A DNA stretch of 64,000 nucleotides from Marivita sp. (lineage in GTDB: Bacteria > Pseudomonadota > Alphaproteobacteria > Rhodobacterales > Rhodobacteraceae): positions 62,001 through 126,000 of the forward strand of contig NZ_JALEGT010000017.1 of assembly GCF_022763305.1 (NCBI RefSeq), written 5' to 3'. A program made the position numbers and the translations under genes. Below the pieces are notes generated by a model, which did no database searches, was not told where the DNA came from, and saw only the letters and a program-made list of their open reading frames with translations. The stretch's first letter is position 1; each line of letters begins with the position of its first letter. Of this stretch, positions 17,499 to 25,951 are shown piece after piece.

Positions 17499-18656
17499 TT
17501 ACCCTCTTGGCAAATTCAAGACGGCAGTGGCCAGCATGTTGCGCATAACCTCAGTCGAGCCGCCAAAAATTGTTGTTGGACGCGCCGACAGATAGACCGC
17601 GGCAGCATGTGTTCTCGTGTCGCCGTCGGGCGCATGACGCAGACCGGCCTCTTCGCCCGCAACCTCCATCGTCAGTTCCGAGATTCGCTGATAGAGTTCG
17701 CTCTGGAAAATCTTGAGCATCGCAACATCCGGACCGATCTCGTGACCTCCGCGCAGCTTGTCCACGTAGGTCTCGAAAAGGTCGCTCAGGTCGGCCACAT
17801 CGCAGCGCAACGCGACAAAACTGTCCCGGAACACCGGATCCTGCCAGACGTCTTTTCTCCGTGCGATCCGCTCAAGACGTGCGAGTGCCGAAGCGGACAA
17901 TCGCGGTGCTCCGATGAACACGCGCTCGTGCCCCAGCAAGGCCTTTGCCGCAGTCCATCCACCGTTCACTTCGCCTACGATGTGGTCTGCAGGTACGCGC
18001 ACGTCATCAAAGAAGACCTCGCAGAACTCGGCTTCCAATTCGAGATTGAGGATCGGCCGCAGGGTCACACCGGGCGCGTCCATCGGCACCAGTAGGAAAC
18101 TGATACCTGCCTGTTTTTTCACGGTCTTGTCGGTGCGCGCCAGGATGAAAATCCAGTTTGCGTCCATCCCCAGCGTGGTCCAGGTCTTTTGACCGTTGAT
18201 CACCCATTCGTCGCCATCCAGCACAGCCTCGCAGCGTACTGCAGCTAGGTCCGACCCGGCGCCGGGTTCGCTATAACCCTGCGCCCAGATATGTTCACCC
18301 GACAGGATTTTTGGCAGAAAATAGGCTTTCTGCGCCTCGGTTCCGTATTTCAACAACAGCGGCCCCAACATCACTGGTCCGATATCGTTCACGCGGGCCG
18401 CACCGAAGCGTTCGAATTCTTCGATCAGGATCAGGTGCTTGCCTGCAGTCAGACCCATCCCCCCGTGTTCGACCGGCCATGTCGGGCACAACCACCCGCG
18501 TTCGGACAGTTTGCGATACCAGGGCTTGACCTCGTCCCAATGCAGACGACTGAGCGAATAGCGCCGGATGTCAGGATACTCCGTCTCCACAAAGTCACGC
18601 ACCATGGCGCGAAAATCGCCATCGCTCATCGCGTTATAATCCCGGACGTCCTTCAT
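17499..18656 (-). CDS. acyl-CoA dehydrogenase
   Basis: FAD-dependent acyl-CoA dehydrogenase of 385 aa oxidising an acyl-CoA to the 2-enoyl-CoA. Seen are the flavin-binding middle domain (WAQGYSEPGAGSDLAAVRCE; GQKTWTTLGMDANW) and the C-terminal FGGSTEVMRNML. At the position of the frequent catalytic Glu (YEGT) there is Gly, as in members whose base sits on another helix. It overlaps the upstream dehydrogenase gene by 4 bp (ATGA). The two may form a heteromeric enzyme, as reported for pimeloyl-CoA and steroid acyl-CoA dehydrogenases. Confidence 0.9.
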   Translation of the reverse strand: MKDVRDYNAMSDGDFRAMVRDFVETEYPDIRRYSLSRLHWDEVKPWYRKLSERGWLCPTWPVEHGGMGLTAGKHLILIEEFERFGAARVNDIGPVMLGPLLLKYGTEAQKAYFLPKILSGEHIWAQGYSEPGAGSDLAAVRCEAVLDGDEWVINGQKTWTTLGMDANWIFILARTDKTVKKQAGISFLLVPMDAPGVTLRPILNLELEAEFCEVFFDDVRVPADHIVGEVNGGWTAAKALLGHERVFIGAPRLSASALARLERIARRKDVWQDPVFRDSFVALRCDVADLSDLFETYVDKLRGGHEIGPDVAMLKIFQSELYQRISELTMEVAGEEAGLRHAPDGDTRTHAAAVYLSARPTTIFGGSTEVMRNMLATAVLNLPRG

Positions 18657-19702
18657 GCTGCGTTCTCTGTCAAAAACTCTGCGAGTCGGCGGCGCTGCTG
18701 CGTCGGTGCACCAAAGAGATTTGCTTCCGTCATGGCCTTGCGCACATAAAGGCCGATATCCGCCTCATCCGTAATGCCCATGGCACCATGCATCTGGATC
18801 GCCTCACGCGCGACAAGCATGGCTAGCGACCCGGCACGCAAATGGCAGCGTGCCACACCCTGCTGGCGCTCTATTGCACCCGCCCCGGTGTCGATCCGGC
18901 GCGCGGTTGCCTCAATGGCGGCACGGGTCAGTTCAAGCTGGAGCTTCATCTCGGTCGCGCGGTGCTGCAGCGACTGAAAACTGCCAATGGGCCGTCCGAA
19001 TTGCTCGCGGATGCGCAGATAATCCAGCGTGATGGCAAAAGCAGCGTCCGACAGCCCAAGCAGATAAGCGGCATGCGCCAACGTCGCTTTCCCAATCACC
19101 GCTTCGACATGCCCGCAAGGAACGAAATCCGCCGCGACATCGTCAAATCGAAGCGTTCCCATATATCCGCCATCCAGGGTTTCCTGAGTCTCGATAGCCA
19201 AACCCGCCGTATCCCTGTGGATCACGGCAACACCGCACGCGGTTGGGACTGCAAACAGGTCCGCGCCCGCTGCGCCGGACACATAGACTTTGGTGCCCGC
19301 AAGGCGTGAACCGGCCGCGCCGCCGTGCCACTCGAGCGATCCGCTGCGGTCCTGCCACGCAGTCACGATCACGGCGTCGCCCGTTGTCGCGGGCTCTGGC
19401 AGGTTTTCTTGCAGCAAAGCGCCCGCCATCATGGCCGAAAGAATTGGCTCTGGCACCAGACCCGCGCCCAATTCTTCCATCAAGGCACAGACCTCGCGCA
19501 TGCCCATGCCGAAACCGCCATTCTCCTCGGTCAACCACATCATCGGCCAGCCAAGCTCGGTCGCCTGCGCCATCACCTCGCGGGAATAGCCGGCGCCGTG
19601 AAACCGCGCCTTTCGGATGCGGTCGAGCGACCTGTCGGCGGGCACGATGGCACGCGCGCTGTCGCGGATCATTTGGATGTTGTCTTGCCAGGTTTCGGAC
19701 AT
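18653..19702 (-). CDS. acyl-CoA dehydrogenase (second, shorter subunit)
   Basis: Second acyl-CoA dehydrogenase, 349 aa with ATG 19702 behind a G-rich ribosome binding site (GTGGGGGG); an upstream ATG at 19732 would overlap the CoA-transferase. The flavin-domain signature is much weaker than in the partner gene, but the C-terminal domain is clear (QFGRPIGSFQSLQHRATEMK; AIQMHGAMGITDEADIGLY). This asymmetry and the 4-bp overlap suggest a structural or helper subunit pairing with 17499-18656. Confidence 0.85.
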   Translation of the reverse strand: MSETWQDNIQMIRDSARAIVPADRSLDRIRKARFHGAGYSREVMAQATELGWPMMWLTEENGGFGMGMREVCALMEELGAGLVPEPILSAMMAGALLQENLPEPATTGDAVIVTAWQDRSGSLEWHGGAAGSRLAGTKVYVSGAAGADLFAVPTACGVAVIHRDTAGLAIETQETLDGGYMGTLRFDDVAADFVPCGHVEAVIGKATLAHAAYLLGLSDAAFAITLDYLRIREQFGRPIGSFQSLQHRATEMKLQLELTRAAIEATARRIDTGAGAIERQQGVARCHLRAGSLAMLVAREAIQMHGAMGITDEADIGLYVRKAMTEANLFGAPTQQRRRLAEFLTENAA

Positions 19703-19712
19703 GTGCCCCCCA

Positions 19713-20939
19713 CTATTTGACGATGCCCGCATCCCGCAAACCGGCGATCTGATCCGCGGTCAGACCAAGCCCGGACAACACCTCGTCCGTATGTTCCGCA
19801 AATAACGGCGGGGGGCGGCGGCCCTCCTCGGCTTCGCCGGCCGAAAAGCGAACTGGATTTCGAACATACCGCACGGTGCCGGCGTTCGGATGCTCGAGGG
19901 TTTGAAGCAATTCCCGGCTGGTGACCTGAGGCATCGCAAAGGTCTCTTCGAAGGAATTCAGCGGCCCGGCTGGAATGCCAATGGCGTCGAGTTCGGCCCA
20001 ACAGGCATCCGCCTGCTTCATGGCGAGTTTCTCAGCGATGATCGGGATCAAGGCCTCTGCGTTGCGCACACGGTCGAGGTTCGTGGCAAATCGCGGATCG
20101 TCGGCCAATTCGGGAAGACCGAGATAGTCGGCAAAGCGCCGGAATTGCGGGTCGTTGCCAATAGCGATCATGATCGGACGGTCGGCGCAGTCAAAGCTCT
20201 GCCATGGGCATGTGATCTGCGACGCAGTTCCATTGCGGCGCGGCAGCTTGCCCGAGGACAGGTAGTTCATCGCCATGTGAGAGGCGGCATGGATTTGCGT
20301 ATCCAACAGGGCCACGTCAATGAACTGACCCTTCCCCGACACCACATCACGATGGTTCAGCGCCGCAAGAATGGCGGACACCGCGTATTGCCCGGCCGTG
20401 ATGTCCGAAATCGAATACCCGACAAGCGCAGGTCCCGCGCCAGGTTTGCCATCGGCGATCCCGGTCATGCTGAGCAGTCCGCTCATGGCCTGAAAGATCG
20501 GGTCATATCCCGGAAGATGCGCCATCGGTCCGCTCTGACCGAAACCCGTGATCGAGCAATAGACGAGTCGCGGATTCAGCTGCGCTACCGCGTCATAATC
20601 AAGGCCGAATTTCGCCAGCGTGCCGGTCTTGAAATTCTCGATCAGGATATCGGCTTCTGCGATCAGTCGGCGTGCAACCTCTTGTCCTTCCGGTTTGCCA
20701 AGATCGACAGCGACCGACCGCTTGCCGCGGTTCATTGCAAGAAACGACGAGGTCTCGCCTGTGGGTGTCCCGTCGGCGCCCAGATGCGGCACGCCCATCC
20801 GGCGCACATCGTCCCCGCCTTTGACATGCTCGACCTTGATCACATCTGCGCCGAAATCCGCGAGCATCTGCGCAGCCCAAGGCCCCGCAAACACGCGGCT
20901 GAAATCAAGAACCTTGATATGCGCCAGACATCCCGCCAT
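19713..20939 (-). CDS. CaiB/BaiF family CoA-transferase (class III), second copy
   Basis: Class III CoA-transferase of 408 aa with the family N-terminus (LAHIKVLDFSRVFAGPWAAQ) and catalytic Asp region (VGYSISDITAGQYAV). ATG 20939 follows GGGGAGA. First gene of the operon with two acyl-CoA dehydrogenases, so its CoA ester product is the likely dehydrogenase substrate. Clearly diverged from the copy at 12140, which argues for a different acid acceptor. Confidence 0.9.
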   Translation of the reverse strand: MAGCLAHIKVLDFSRVFAGPWAAQMLADFGADVIKVEHVKGGDDVRRMGVPHLGADGTPTGETSSFLAMNRGKRSVAVDLGKPEGQEVARRLIAEADILIENFKTGTLAKFGLDYDAVAQLNPRLVYCSITGFGQSGPMAHLPGYDPIFQAMSGLLSMTGIADGKPGAGPALVGYSISDITAGQYAVSAILAALNHRDVVSGKGQFIDVALLDTQIHAASHMAMNYLSSGKLPRRNGTASQITCPWQSFDCADRPIMIAIGNDPQFRRFADYLGLPELADDPRFATNLDRVRNAEALIPIIAEKLAMKQADACWAELDAIGIPAGPLNSFEETFAMPQVTSRELLQTLEHPNAGTVRYVRNPVRFSAGEAEEGRRPPPLFAEHTDEVLSGLGLTADQIAGLRDAGIVK

Positions 20940-21000
20940 CCATCTCTCCCCGACGATCTTCGCTGCGGAGCATCGGGCATTCAGAGGCCGAAGGCAATAT

Positions 21001-21022
21001 AAGAATTATAAATATGATTTAA
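21001..21022. promoter_or_regulatory. AT-rich promoter patch upstream of the CoA-transferase operon
   Basis: A 22-bp stretch (AAGAAT, then TATAAATATG, then ATTTAA) lies 62-83 bp before ATG 20939. It shares the TATA-AA-TAT core and overall layout with 25930-25951 (14 of 22 positions identical by eye). It may be only a sigma-70 promoter or an operator. AT-rich sequences match by chance more easily, so confidence is low. Confidence 0.3.
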
Positions 21023-21029
21023 TGATATT

Positions 21030-21860
21030 TCACGCCTTGCCAAAGCCGTCACGAAGCTGAGTGTCAATCCACCCGACAATGGCGTCGGCCACCACCTTTG
21101 GCTGTTCATCCGGCAAGGCATGGCTGGCGGCATCGACCGTGACAAGATCAACCCGGGCCCCGAACTCCCGGACATAAAAGTCACGTGCTTCGACGGGTCG
21201 AAACGGGTCCTGCAAGCCAATGATGTCAAGGATCGGAGCTCTGCCTGAGGACCACCAGCTGTCGCGCGCGGTGCGCGCCCGCGCCTCGCGCTGCGCCTTG
21301 ACCAAGGCACCGTTCCATCCCTCCAGCCAGGGGCGCGGATCGTGACCTGGCGCGAAAAACCCGACCTTCAGCGCGGCAAGCCTGTCGTCCTCCGGCGCAG
21401 TTGCGTCCATCGCGACCTCGATGGCCTCCGACAGGGATTTCGGCCAGGTGCCGCCGCCCGCAGCAAGCAGGATCAACCCATCGACCAGATCGGGCCGGTC
21501 CTGTGCCACGGTACGGGCGATCCAGCAGCCATAGGCGTGACCCGCAATGATCGCAGGCCCCGCCCGCTCGGCCTCAAGCACGGCGGCTGCGTCCGCAGCC
21601 AGATCGTGAAAGTCGATACCCTCAAGCCTGCCAGTGCTGCCGCCAAGTCCTCTTGGCCACGGCAACAGAACCCGGAATCCAGCCTCTAGAAGATACCACG
21701 TCAGAGCTGCAAAATCGTCGGGGCCGCGACCTGTCGAGGCGATGAGACACAGCGTCGGTGTCCCGGGCTTGCTGTGCCCCGCGCTGCAATAGACGATGCG
21801 GCCCGCCTCGGTTTCGAGCGACCTGAGGTCGCCCAGGTCTTCGAGCCGGAGGTCACTCAT
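21030..21860 (-). CDS. alpha/beta hydrolase-fold protein lacking the nucleophile serine
   Basis: Alpha/beta hydrolase-fold protein of 276 aa. The nucleophile elbow reads AGHAYGCW, so the usual Ser/Asp/Cys position is Ala. Candidate acid (IGLQDPFRP) and histidine (DAASHALPDE) residues remain. It cannot act by normal serine hydrolysis unless another residue substitutes; non-hydrolytic roles are known in this fold. ATG 21860 overlaps the 2-hydroxyacid dehydrogenase stop by 4 bp (ATGA). Last gene of the likely tctBAC operon. Confidence 0.8.
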   Translation of the reverse strand: MSDLRLEDLGDLRSLETEAGRIVYCSAGHSKPGTPTLCLIASTGRGPDDFAALTWYLLEAGFRVLLPWPRGLGGSTGRLEGIDFHDLAADAAAVLEAERAGPAIIAGHAYGCWIARTVAQDRPDLVDGLILLAAGGGTWPKSLSEAIEVAMDATAPEDDRLAALKVGFFAPGHDPRPWLEGWNGALVKAQREARARTARDSWWSSGRAPILDIIGLQDPFRPVEARDFYVREFGARVDLVTVDAASHALPDEQPKVVADAIVGWIDTQLRDGFGKA

Positions 21861-22819
21861 GTCATCACCCGGACAGGCGTGTCGTTGAGCCATTCCAGAA
21901 TGTCGTCCACTGCGTCCCGATAGTAGATGCGGTAATTCTCTTCGGTGACATAGCCGATATGCGGCGTCGCCAACACATTGGGCAGCGTCCGGTATGGGTG
22001 GCCGGCAGGCAGCGGCTCTTGATCGAAAACGTCTAGCACCGCCCCGCCAATCCGCTTGTGTTCCAGGGCGTCCAAAAGCGCGGCCTCGTCGACGATTGGA
22101 CCGCGCGACGTGTTCAACAGGACGGCGTCGGGCCGCATCCGCGCCAAAAGATCGGCGGCGATCAAACCGCGTGTTTCCTCGACCAGAGCAAGCTGAATTG
22201 TCACAACATCCGACGTTTCGAAAAGCTCGGGAAGCGTCACAGGGGCAATCCCGATGTCACTGGCGCGGGTGGCCAGGTCGGTGCGCGTCCAACCGCAGAC
22301 CTCCATCCCGAAGGCCTGACCGAACCGGGCCATCTGACGGCCAAGCTTACCCAATCCGACGATGCCCAATCTGCGTCCCTGAACCGAGCGCCCCAGCCCC
22401 GTCTGCCATGGCCCACCCTCACGAAAATTTGCCACTTCCTGTGGGACATTGCGCAGGAATGCCAGAAGCCCAGCCCAAGCCAGTTCGGCAGCCGGATTCC
22501 CGGCGGAGCCAGTCCCGCAGACCGTGATGCCTTGCGCCTGCGCCGCGTCCAGATCAATGCTGCGGTTCCGGGCACCTGTTGTGATCAGCAGCCTCAGCTT
22601 GGGCAATTGCGCCAGTAGCGATGCAGGAAAGGGTGTCCGTTCGCGCATGGCAACGACGATTGTCGCATCCGCCAAGGCCTGTGCAACCGCGGCCTGATTG
22701 CCCAAATGCCTGTCGTACCGAACCAATTGCACCTTGCCGTCAAGCGGCGTCCAGTCCGCGACCGTCAGAGCCGCGTTCTGATAGTCGTCAAGAATGACGC
22801 AGATCGGAAGGTCACGCAT
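21857..22819 (-). CDS. D-2-hydroxyacid dehydrogenase family protein
   Basis: NAD(P)-dependent dehydrogenase of 320 aa. The Rossmann motif GRRLGIVGLGKLGRQMARFG, the catalytic Arg region (LLNTSRGPIVDEAALL) and the His (LATPHIGYVTEENY) are all present. It interconverts a 2-oxo acid and a D-2-hydroxy acid. It lies 60 bp downstream of the TctC gene and is coupled to the hydrolase-fold gene, suggesting that the carboxylate imported by the Tct system is a hydroxy acid or becomes a 2-oxo acid. Confidence 0.88.
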   Translation of the reverse strand: MRDLPICVILDDYQNAALTVADWTPLDGKVQLVRYDRHLGNQAAVAQALADATIVVAMRERTPFPASLLAQLPKLRLLITTGARNRSIDLDAAQAQGITVCGTGSAGNPAAELAWAGLLAFLRNVPQEVANFREGGPWQTGLGRSVQGRRLGIVGLGKLGRQMARFGQAFGMEVCGWTRTDLATRASDIGIAPVTLPELFETSDVVTIQLALVEETRGLIAADLLARMRPDAVLLNTSRGPIVDEAALLDALEHKRIGGAVLDVFDQEPLPAGHPYRTLPNVLATPHIGYVTEENYRIYYRDAVDDILEWLNDTPVRVMT

Positions 22820-22879
22820 AAGAACATCCGCAAGGCAATATGCGACCGGGCTTGGATACAGCCCGGCCGCGTTCTGAAA

Positions 22880-23827
22880 TTATTGGCCGATGCCCTGCTT
22901 TACGGCAAGGTCTGCCCATTTGGTCAGTTCCACATCGACCTGCTGAGCGAACTCTACCGGCGATGTGTTATCCAGTGTCCAGTCCAGTGGCGTGACCGTG
23001 GCAATGAATTCGGGATTGGCGAGAGCTTCGTTCACGTCCGCATTGATCTTGTCGATGATCGCCGGGTCTGTGCCCTTGGGGGCAAACATGCCGACCCATT
23101 GCTTGATCTCGAGTCCGTCGAACCCCAGTTCCTTGGTCGACGGAACATCCGGCAGGACTTCGATACGCTCGTTCCCGAGAACTGCGAGGGCTTTGACCTT
23201 GCCGGATTTCAGGTTCTCGCCAGCCGAGCTGACGCTGGAGCCGTAAATGTCGGTTTCACCCGAAAGGATCGACACGACAGCAGGGCCACCGCCCTTGAAG
23301 TGAACGACATCCACATCCGCCCCGCTGTCCGCAATGAATTGCTCGATGGCAAAGTGCGTCGTGGTCCCCAGCCCGGCAGTGGCGGCAAATTTCGGCTCTG
23401 CCTTCGAGCTTTCGATGAAGTCGGCCAGCGTATCCGGTCCGTTCTCGCCCGTGACCAGAATGTAGGACACGTGCCCGACGTTGGTGATCGGGATCAGATC
23501 TGCCCGCGGATCAAACGGCAGATCCTTCTGAATGGCCGGCGCGGTGACATAAGCCGATGTTGTTGCCAGCAGCGTCAACCCGTCCGGCGCCGCCTGCGAG
23601 ACAATCGCGGTGCCCACCATGGAGCCACCGCCAGGGCGGTTGTCGATCACAACCGACTGGCCCCATTTCGCTTCGAGATATGGCGCGAGATGGCGGGCCA
23701 GAACGTCGGTATTCCCCGAAGGCGAATACGGCACCACAATGGTGACAGGGCCGGACGGATAGTCTTCGGCAAGCATCGGCGATGCCAGCCCAAGCGCGAT
23801 GGCAGCGGCGGTCAATAGGGTTTTCAT
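22880..23827 (-). CDS. tctC: tripartite tricarboxylate transporter substrate-binding protein
   Basis: Periplasmic Bug/TctC-family binding protein of 315 aa with a Sec signal peptide (MKTLLTAAAIALGLASPMLA). Family motifs are YPSGPVTIVVPYSPSGNTDVLAR and VVIDNRPGGGSMVGT. ATG 23827 follows a strong AGGAGGAGA. Encoded after tctB and tctA in the same leftward transcript. Ligands of this family are mostly carboxylates; the dehydrogenase downstream hints at a hydroxycarboxylate. Confidence 0.92.
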   Translation of the reverse strand: MKTLLTAAAIALGLASPMLAEDYPSGPVTIVVPYSPSGNTDVLARHLAPYLEAKWGQSVVIDNRPGGGSMVGTAIVSQAAPDGLTLLATTSAYVTAPAIQKDLPFDPRADLIPITNVGHVSYILVTGENGPDTLADFIESSKAEPKFAATAGLGTTTHFAIEQFIADSGADVDVVHFKGGGPAVVSILSGETDIYGSSVSSAGENLKSGKVKALAVLGNERIEVLPDVPSTKELGFDGLEIKQWVGMFAPKGTDPAIIDKINADVNEALANPEFIATVTPLDWTLDNTSPVEFAQQVDVELTKWADLAVKQGIGQ

Positions 23828-23864
23828 GGGTCTCCTCCTGGGTTGGTCGGTCTTGTCTTGTGAG

Positions 23865-25400
23865 TCAGGAACCGCCCGCTTCTTCTGCGTCGGCGGGCTT
23901 TGTTTCGGTTTCCACGCGGCGCCCGCGTTCGGATGTCCAGATCCCCCAGAGCAGGATCAGACCGGTGAGGGCCATGATCACCGCGCTGATCGGGCGTTCA
24001 AAAAAGGTCATGAAGTCCCCGCGCGACAACACCATCGCCCGGCGGAAGTGTTCTTCCATCAGCGGGCCCAGCACGAACCCCAGCAGCAAGGGCGCTCCGG
24101 GAAACTGCAGAAGTCGCATCAGGTATCCGAGCACCCCGAAAAAGAAGACCATCCAGATGTTCAGCGCCGAAAAGCCCGAAGAATACGCTCCGATGCAGAT
24201 GAACATGAGAACGGACGGATAAAGGATGTGATACGGGATGGTCAGCATCCTGACCCAGAGGCCGATCAAAGGGATGTTCAGGATCAACAGAATGATGTTG
24301 CCGACCCAGAAGCTCATGATCAGACCCCAGAAAAGCTCGGGCTGGCTGGTGATCAGGTTCGGGCCCGGGGCCACGCCGTGGATCATCAGGACACCCAGCA
24401 TCAACGCCATCGTGGCGCTTCCGGGCACACCCAAAGAAAGCGTCGGGATGAAGGCCGTCTGGTCCGCAGCATTGTTCGCCGATTCCGGCCCCATGATTCC
24501 TTCGATTGCCCCGTTTCCGAACCGCTCGGGCGTGCGCGACAGGCGTTTTTCGATGGCATAGGACAGAAAGGCGGCAATAGAGGGCCCGGTGCCGGGCAAG
24601 GTGCCGAAGAACGATCCGATGGACGATCCGCGCAGCATCGGAAACCATGACCGCCGCACGTCATCCCGTGTCGGCTTGATGGCCTTGAGCTTGAGGGTTT
24701 CGGGATCAATGTCCGCTGTCCGCACGCGCCGCACCGACATGATGATCTCGGCCACACCAAAGATGCCCATGGCGAGCGCGATCAGGCTGATCCCTTCAAG
24801 CAGGCCAAGAATGCCAAAGCTGAAGCGGACCGTTGCGCTTTGTGTGTCCATGCCGACAAGACCGAACAGGATGCCCAGCACGACCATCGCCAGCGCCTTG
24901 AGCGCAGATCCCGACGAAATGGTCGACGCGGCAACAAGGCCCATCAGCATCAGGGCGAAATATTCTGCCGATCCGAAACGCAGCGCATACTCCGCGATCA
25001 CGGGGGTAAACAGCATCAGAAGCAGGATTCCGAAGGTCGCCCCGAAAAAAGATGCAACCGTGGTCATGAACAGGGCAACGCCGCCCCGCCCCTGCTGGGC
25101 CATCGGGAAGCCGTCAAGGCAGGTGACCGCATTGGCTGGTGTGCCCGGCAGGTTGAGCAGGATCGACGCGGTCGACCCTCCATAGGTGGTGCCGTACCAG
25201 ATGCCGGCCAGCATGATCAGCGCCGTTGTCGGCTCCAGACTGAATGTCAGTGGAAACAGCATCGAGATGGCGGCAAGCACGCCCAGACCGGGAATGACGC
25301 CAACGATCGTGCCCAAAAGCGCTCCGAGAAAGCAGTAAAAGAGGTTCTGAACGCTCAACGCGACACCAAGACCCAGAACCGCGTTGCCAAGAAGCTCCAT
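23865..25400 (-). CDS. tctA: tripartite tricarboxylate transporter large permease
   Basis: TctA-family permease of 511 aa with about 12 membrane segments and the family motifs GLGVLAAISMLFPLTF, YGGSTASILLNLPGTP and FIPTLSLGVPGSATMALML. ATG 25400 shares one base with the TctB stop (TGATG), which fixes the start; the frame is open further upstream but would lie inside tctB. The C-terminal tail is charged and cytoplasmic. Confidence 0.95.
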   Translation of the reverse strand: MELLGNAVLGLGVALSVQNLFYCFLGALLGTIVGVIPGLGVLAAISMLFPLTFSLEPTTALIMLAGIWYGTTYGGSTASILLNLPGTPANAVTCLDGFPMAQQGRGGVALFMTTVASFFGATFGILLLMLFTPVIAEYALRFGSAEYFALMLMGLVAASTISSGSALKALAMVVLGILFGLVGMDTQSATVRFSFGILGLLEGISLIALAMGIFGVAEIIMSVRRVRTADIDPETLKLKAIKPTRDDVRRSWFPMLRGSSIGSFFGTLPGTGPSIAAFLSYAIEKRLSRTPERFGNGAIEGIMGPESANNAADQTAFIPTLSLGVPGSATMALMLGVLMIHGVAPGPNLITSQPELFWGLIMSFWVGNIILLILNIPLIGLWVRMLTIPYHILYPSVLMFICIGAYSSGFSALNIWMVFFFGVLGYLMRLLQFPGAPLLLGFVLGPLMEEHFRRAMVLSRGDFMTFFERPISAVIMALTGLILLWGIWTSERGRRVETETKPADAEEAGGS

Positions 25401-25849
25401 CAGAAGGGCCACCGTACCAATGAAATCTGGAGCCCCAGCCCGTAAACGAACACCAAAGGCGCGATCAGACACAGGGCGAGACACAGAAGGATCAGACTGA
25501 CCGGGCGAAGGCGCAATTCTGCGAGGGACGAGATGATGGTCACACCGAGGATTGCCGGGATCAAACCAAACGGCGCGATCAGGGCCGCGAACGCGGCAAC
25601 ACCGCCCAGAACGAAGAGCGGCGAGAATACGCGAATGTCAGGCCGACGGCCCGGCTTCCTCAGGGCCTGCAGCACGATCAATATCCCGAGGAAGGCAAGG
25701 AGAACGCCAAGAATGGACGGAAACATGCCCGGCCCCATACGCCGCAGTGTCCCGACCGCGTAGCTTGTCATCGAGACAGCGGTCACACCGAGCCCCGTCG
25801 CGACAAGCAGCGCGCCACCAACAACATCGGTGTAGTCTGCTTTGAACAC
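25400..25849 (-). CDS. tctB: tripartite tricarboxylate transporter small permease
   Basis: TctB-family protein of 149 aa with four hydrophobic segments. GTG 25849 is preferred because GGGGGAGA lies just before it; a second GTG at 25873 would add eight residues. First gene of the tctB-tctA-tctC transcript. Little sequence is conserved in TctB, so assignment rests on size, hydrophobicity and position. Confidence 0.85.
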   Translation of the reverse strand: MFKADYTDVVGGALLVATGLGVTAVSMTSYAVGTLRRMGPGMFPSILGVLLAFLGILIVLQALRKPGRRPDIRVFSPLFVLGGVAAFAALIAPFGLIPAILGVTIISSLAELRLRPVSLILLCLALCLIAPLVFVYGLGLQISLVRWPF

Positions 25850-25899
25850 GTCTCTCCCCCATGGACGGAACACACCTGGGCAGCCACACCCATGGTCAT

Positions 25900-25924
25900 C
25901 CAGCCTGTCTCCTCTGCAGGCTGG
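25900..25924 (-). promoter_or_regulatory. leader hairpin before tctB
   Basis: CCAGCCTG (25900-25907) pairs perfectly with CAGGCTGG (25917-25924) over a 9-nt loop. It lies between the AT-rich promoter-like dyad and the tctB start, so it would fold in the 5' leader. It could stabilise the mRNA or attenuate transcription. No T-run follows on the minus strand. Confidence 0.35.
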
Positions 25925-25929
25925 TCAAT

Positions 25930-25951
25930 AAAATCTATAAATATATCTTTT
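25930..25951. promoter_or_regulatory. AT-rich dyad, candidate tct operator or promoter
   Basis: Arms AAAATCTATA and TATATCTTTT flank AA; the dyad is perfect except for the TC/TC pair. It sits 81-102 bp upstream of GTG 25849 and resembles 5196-5215 in layout (A-run, N2, TATA, N2, TATA, N2, T-run). Confidence 0.4.
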
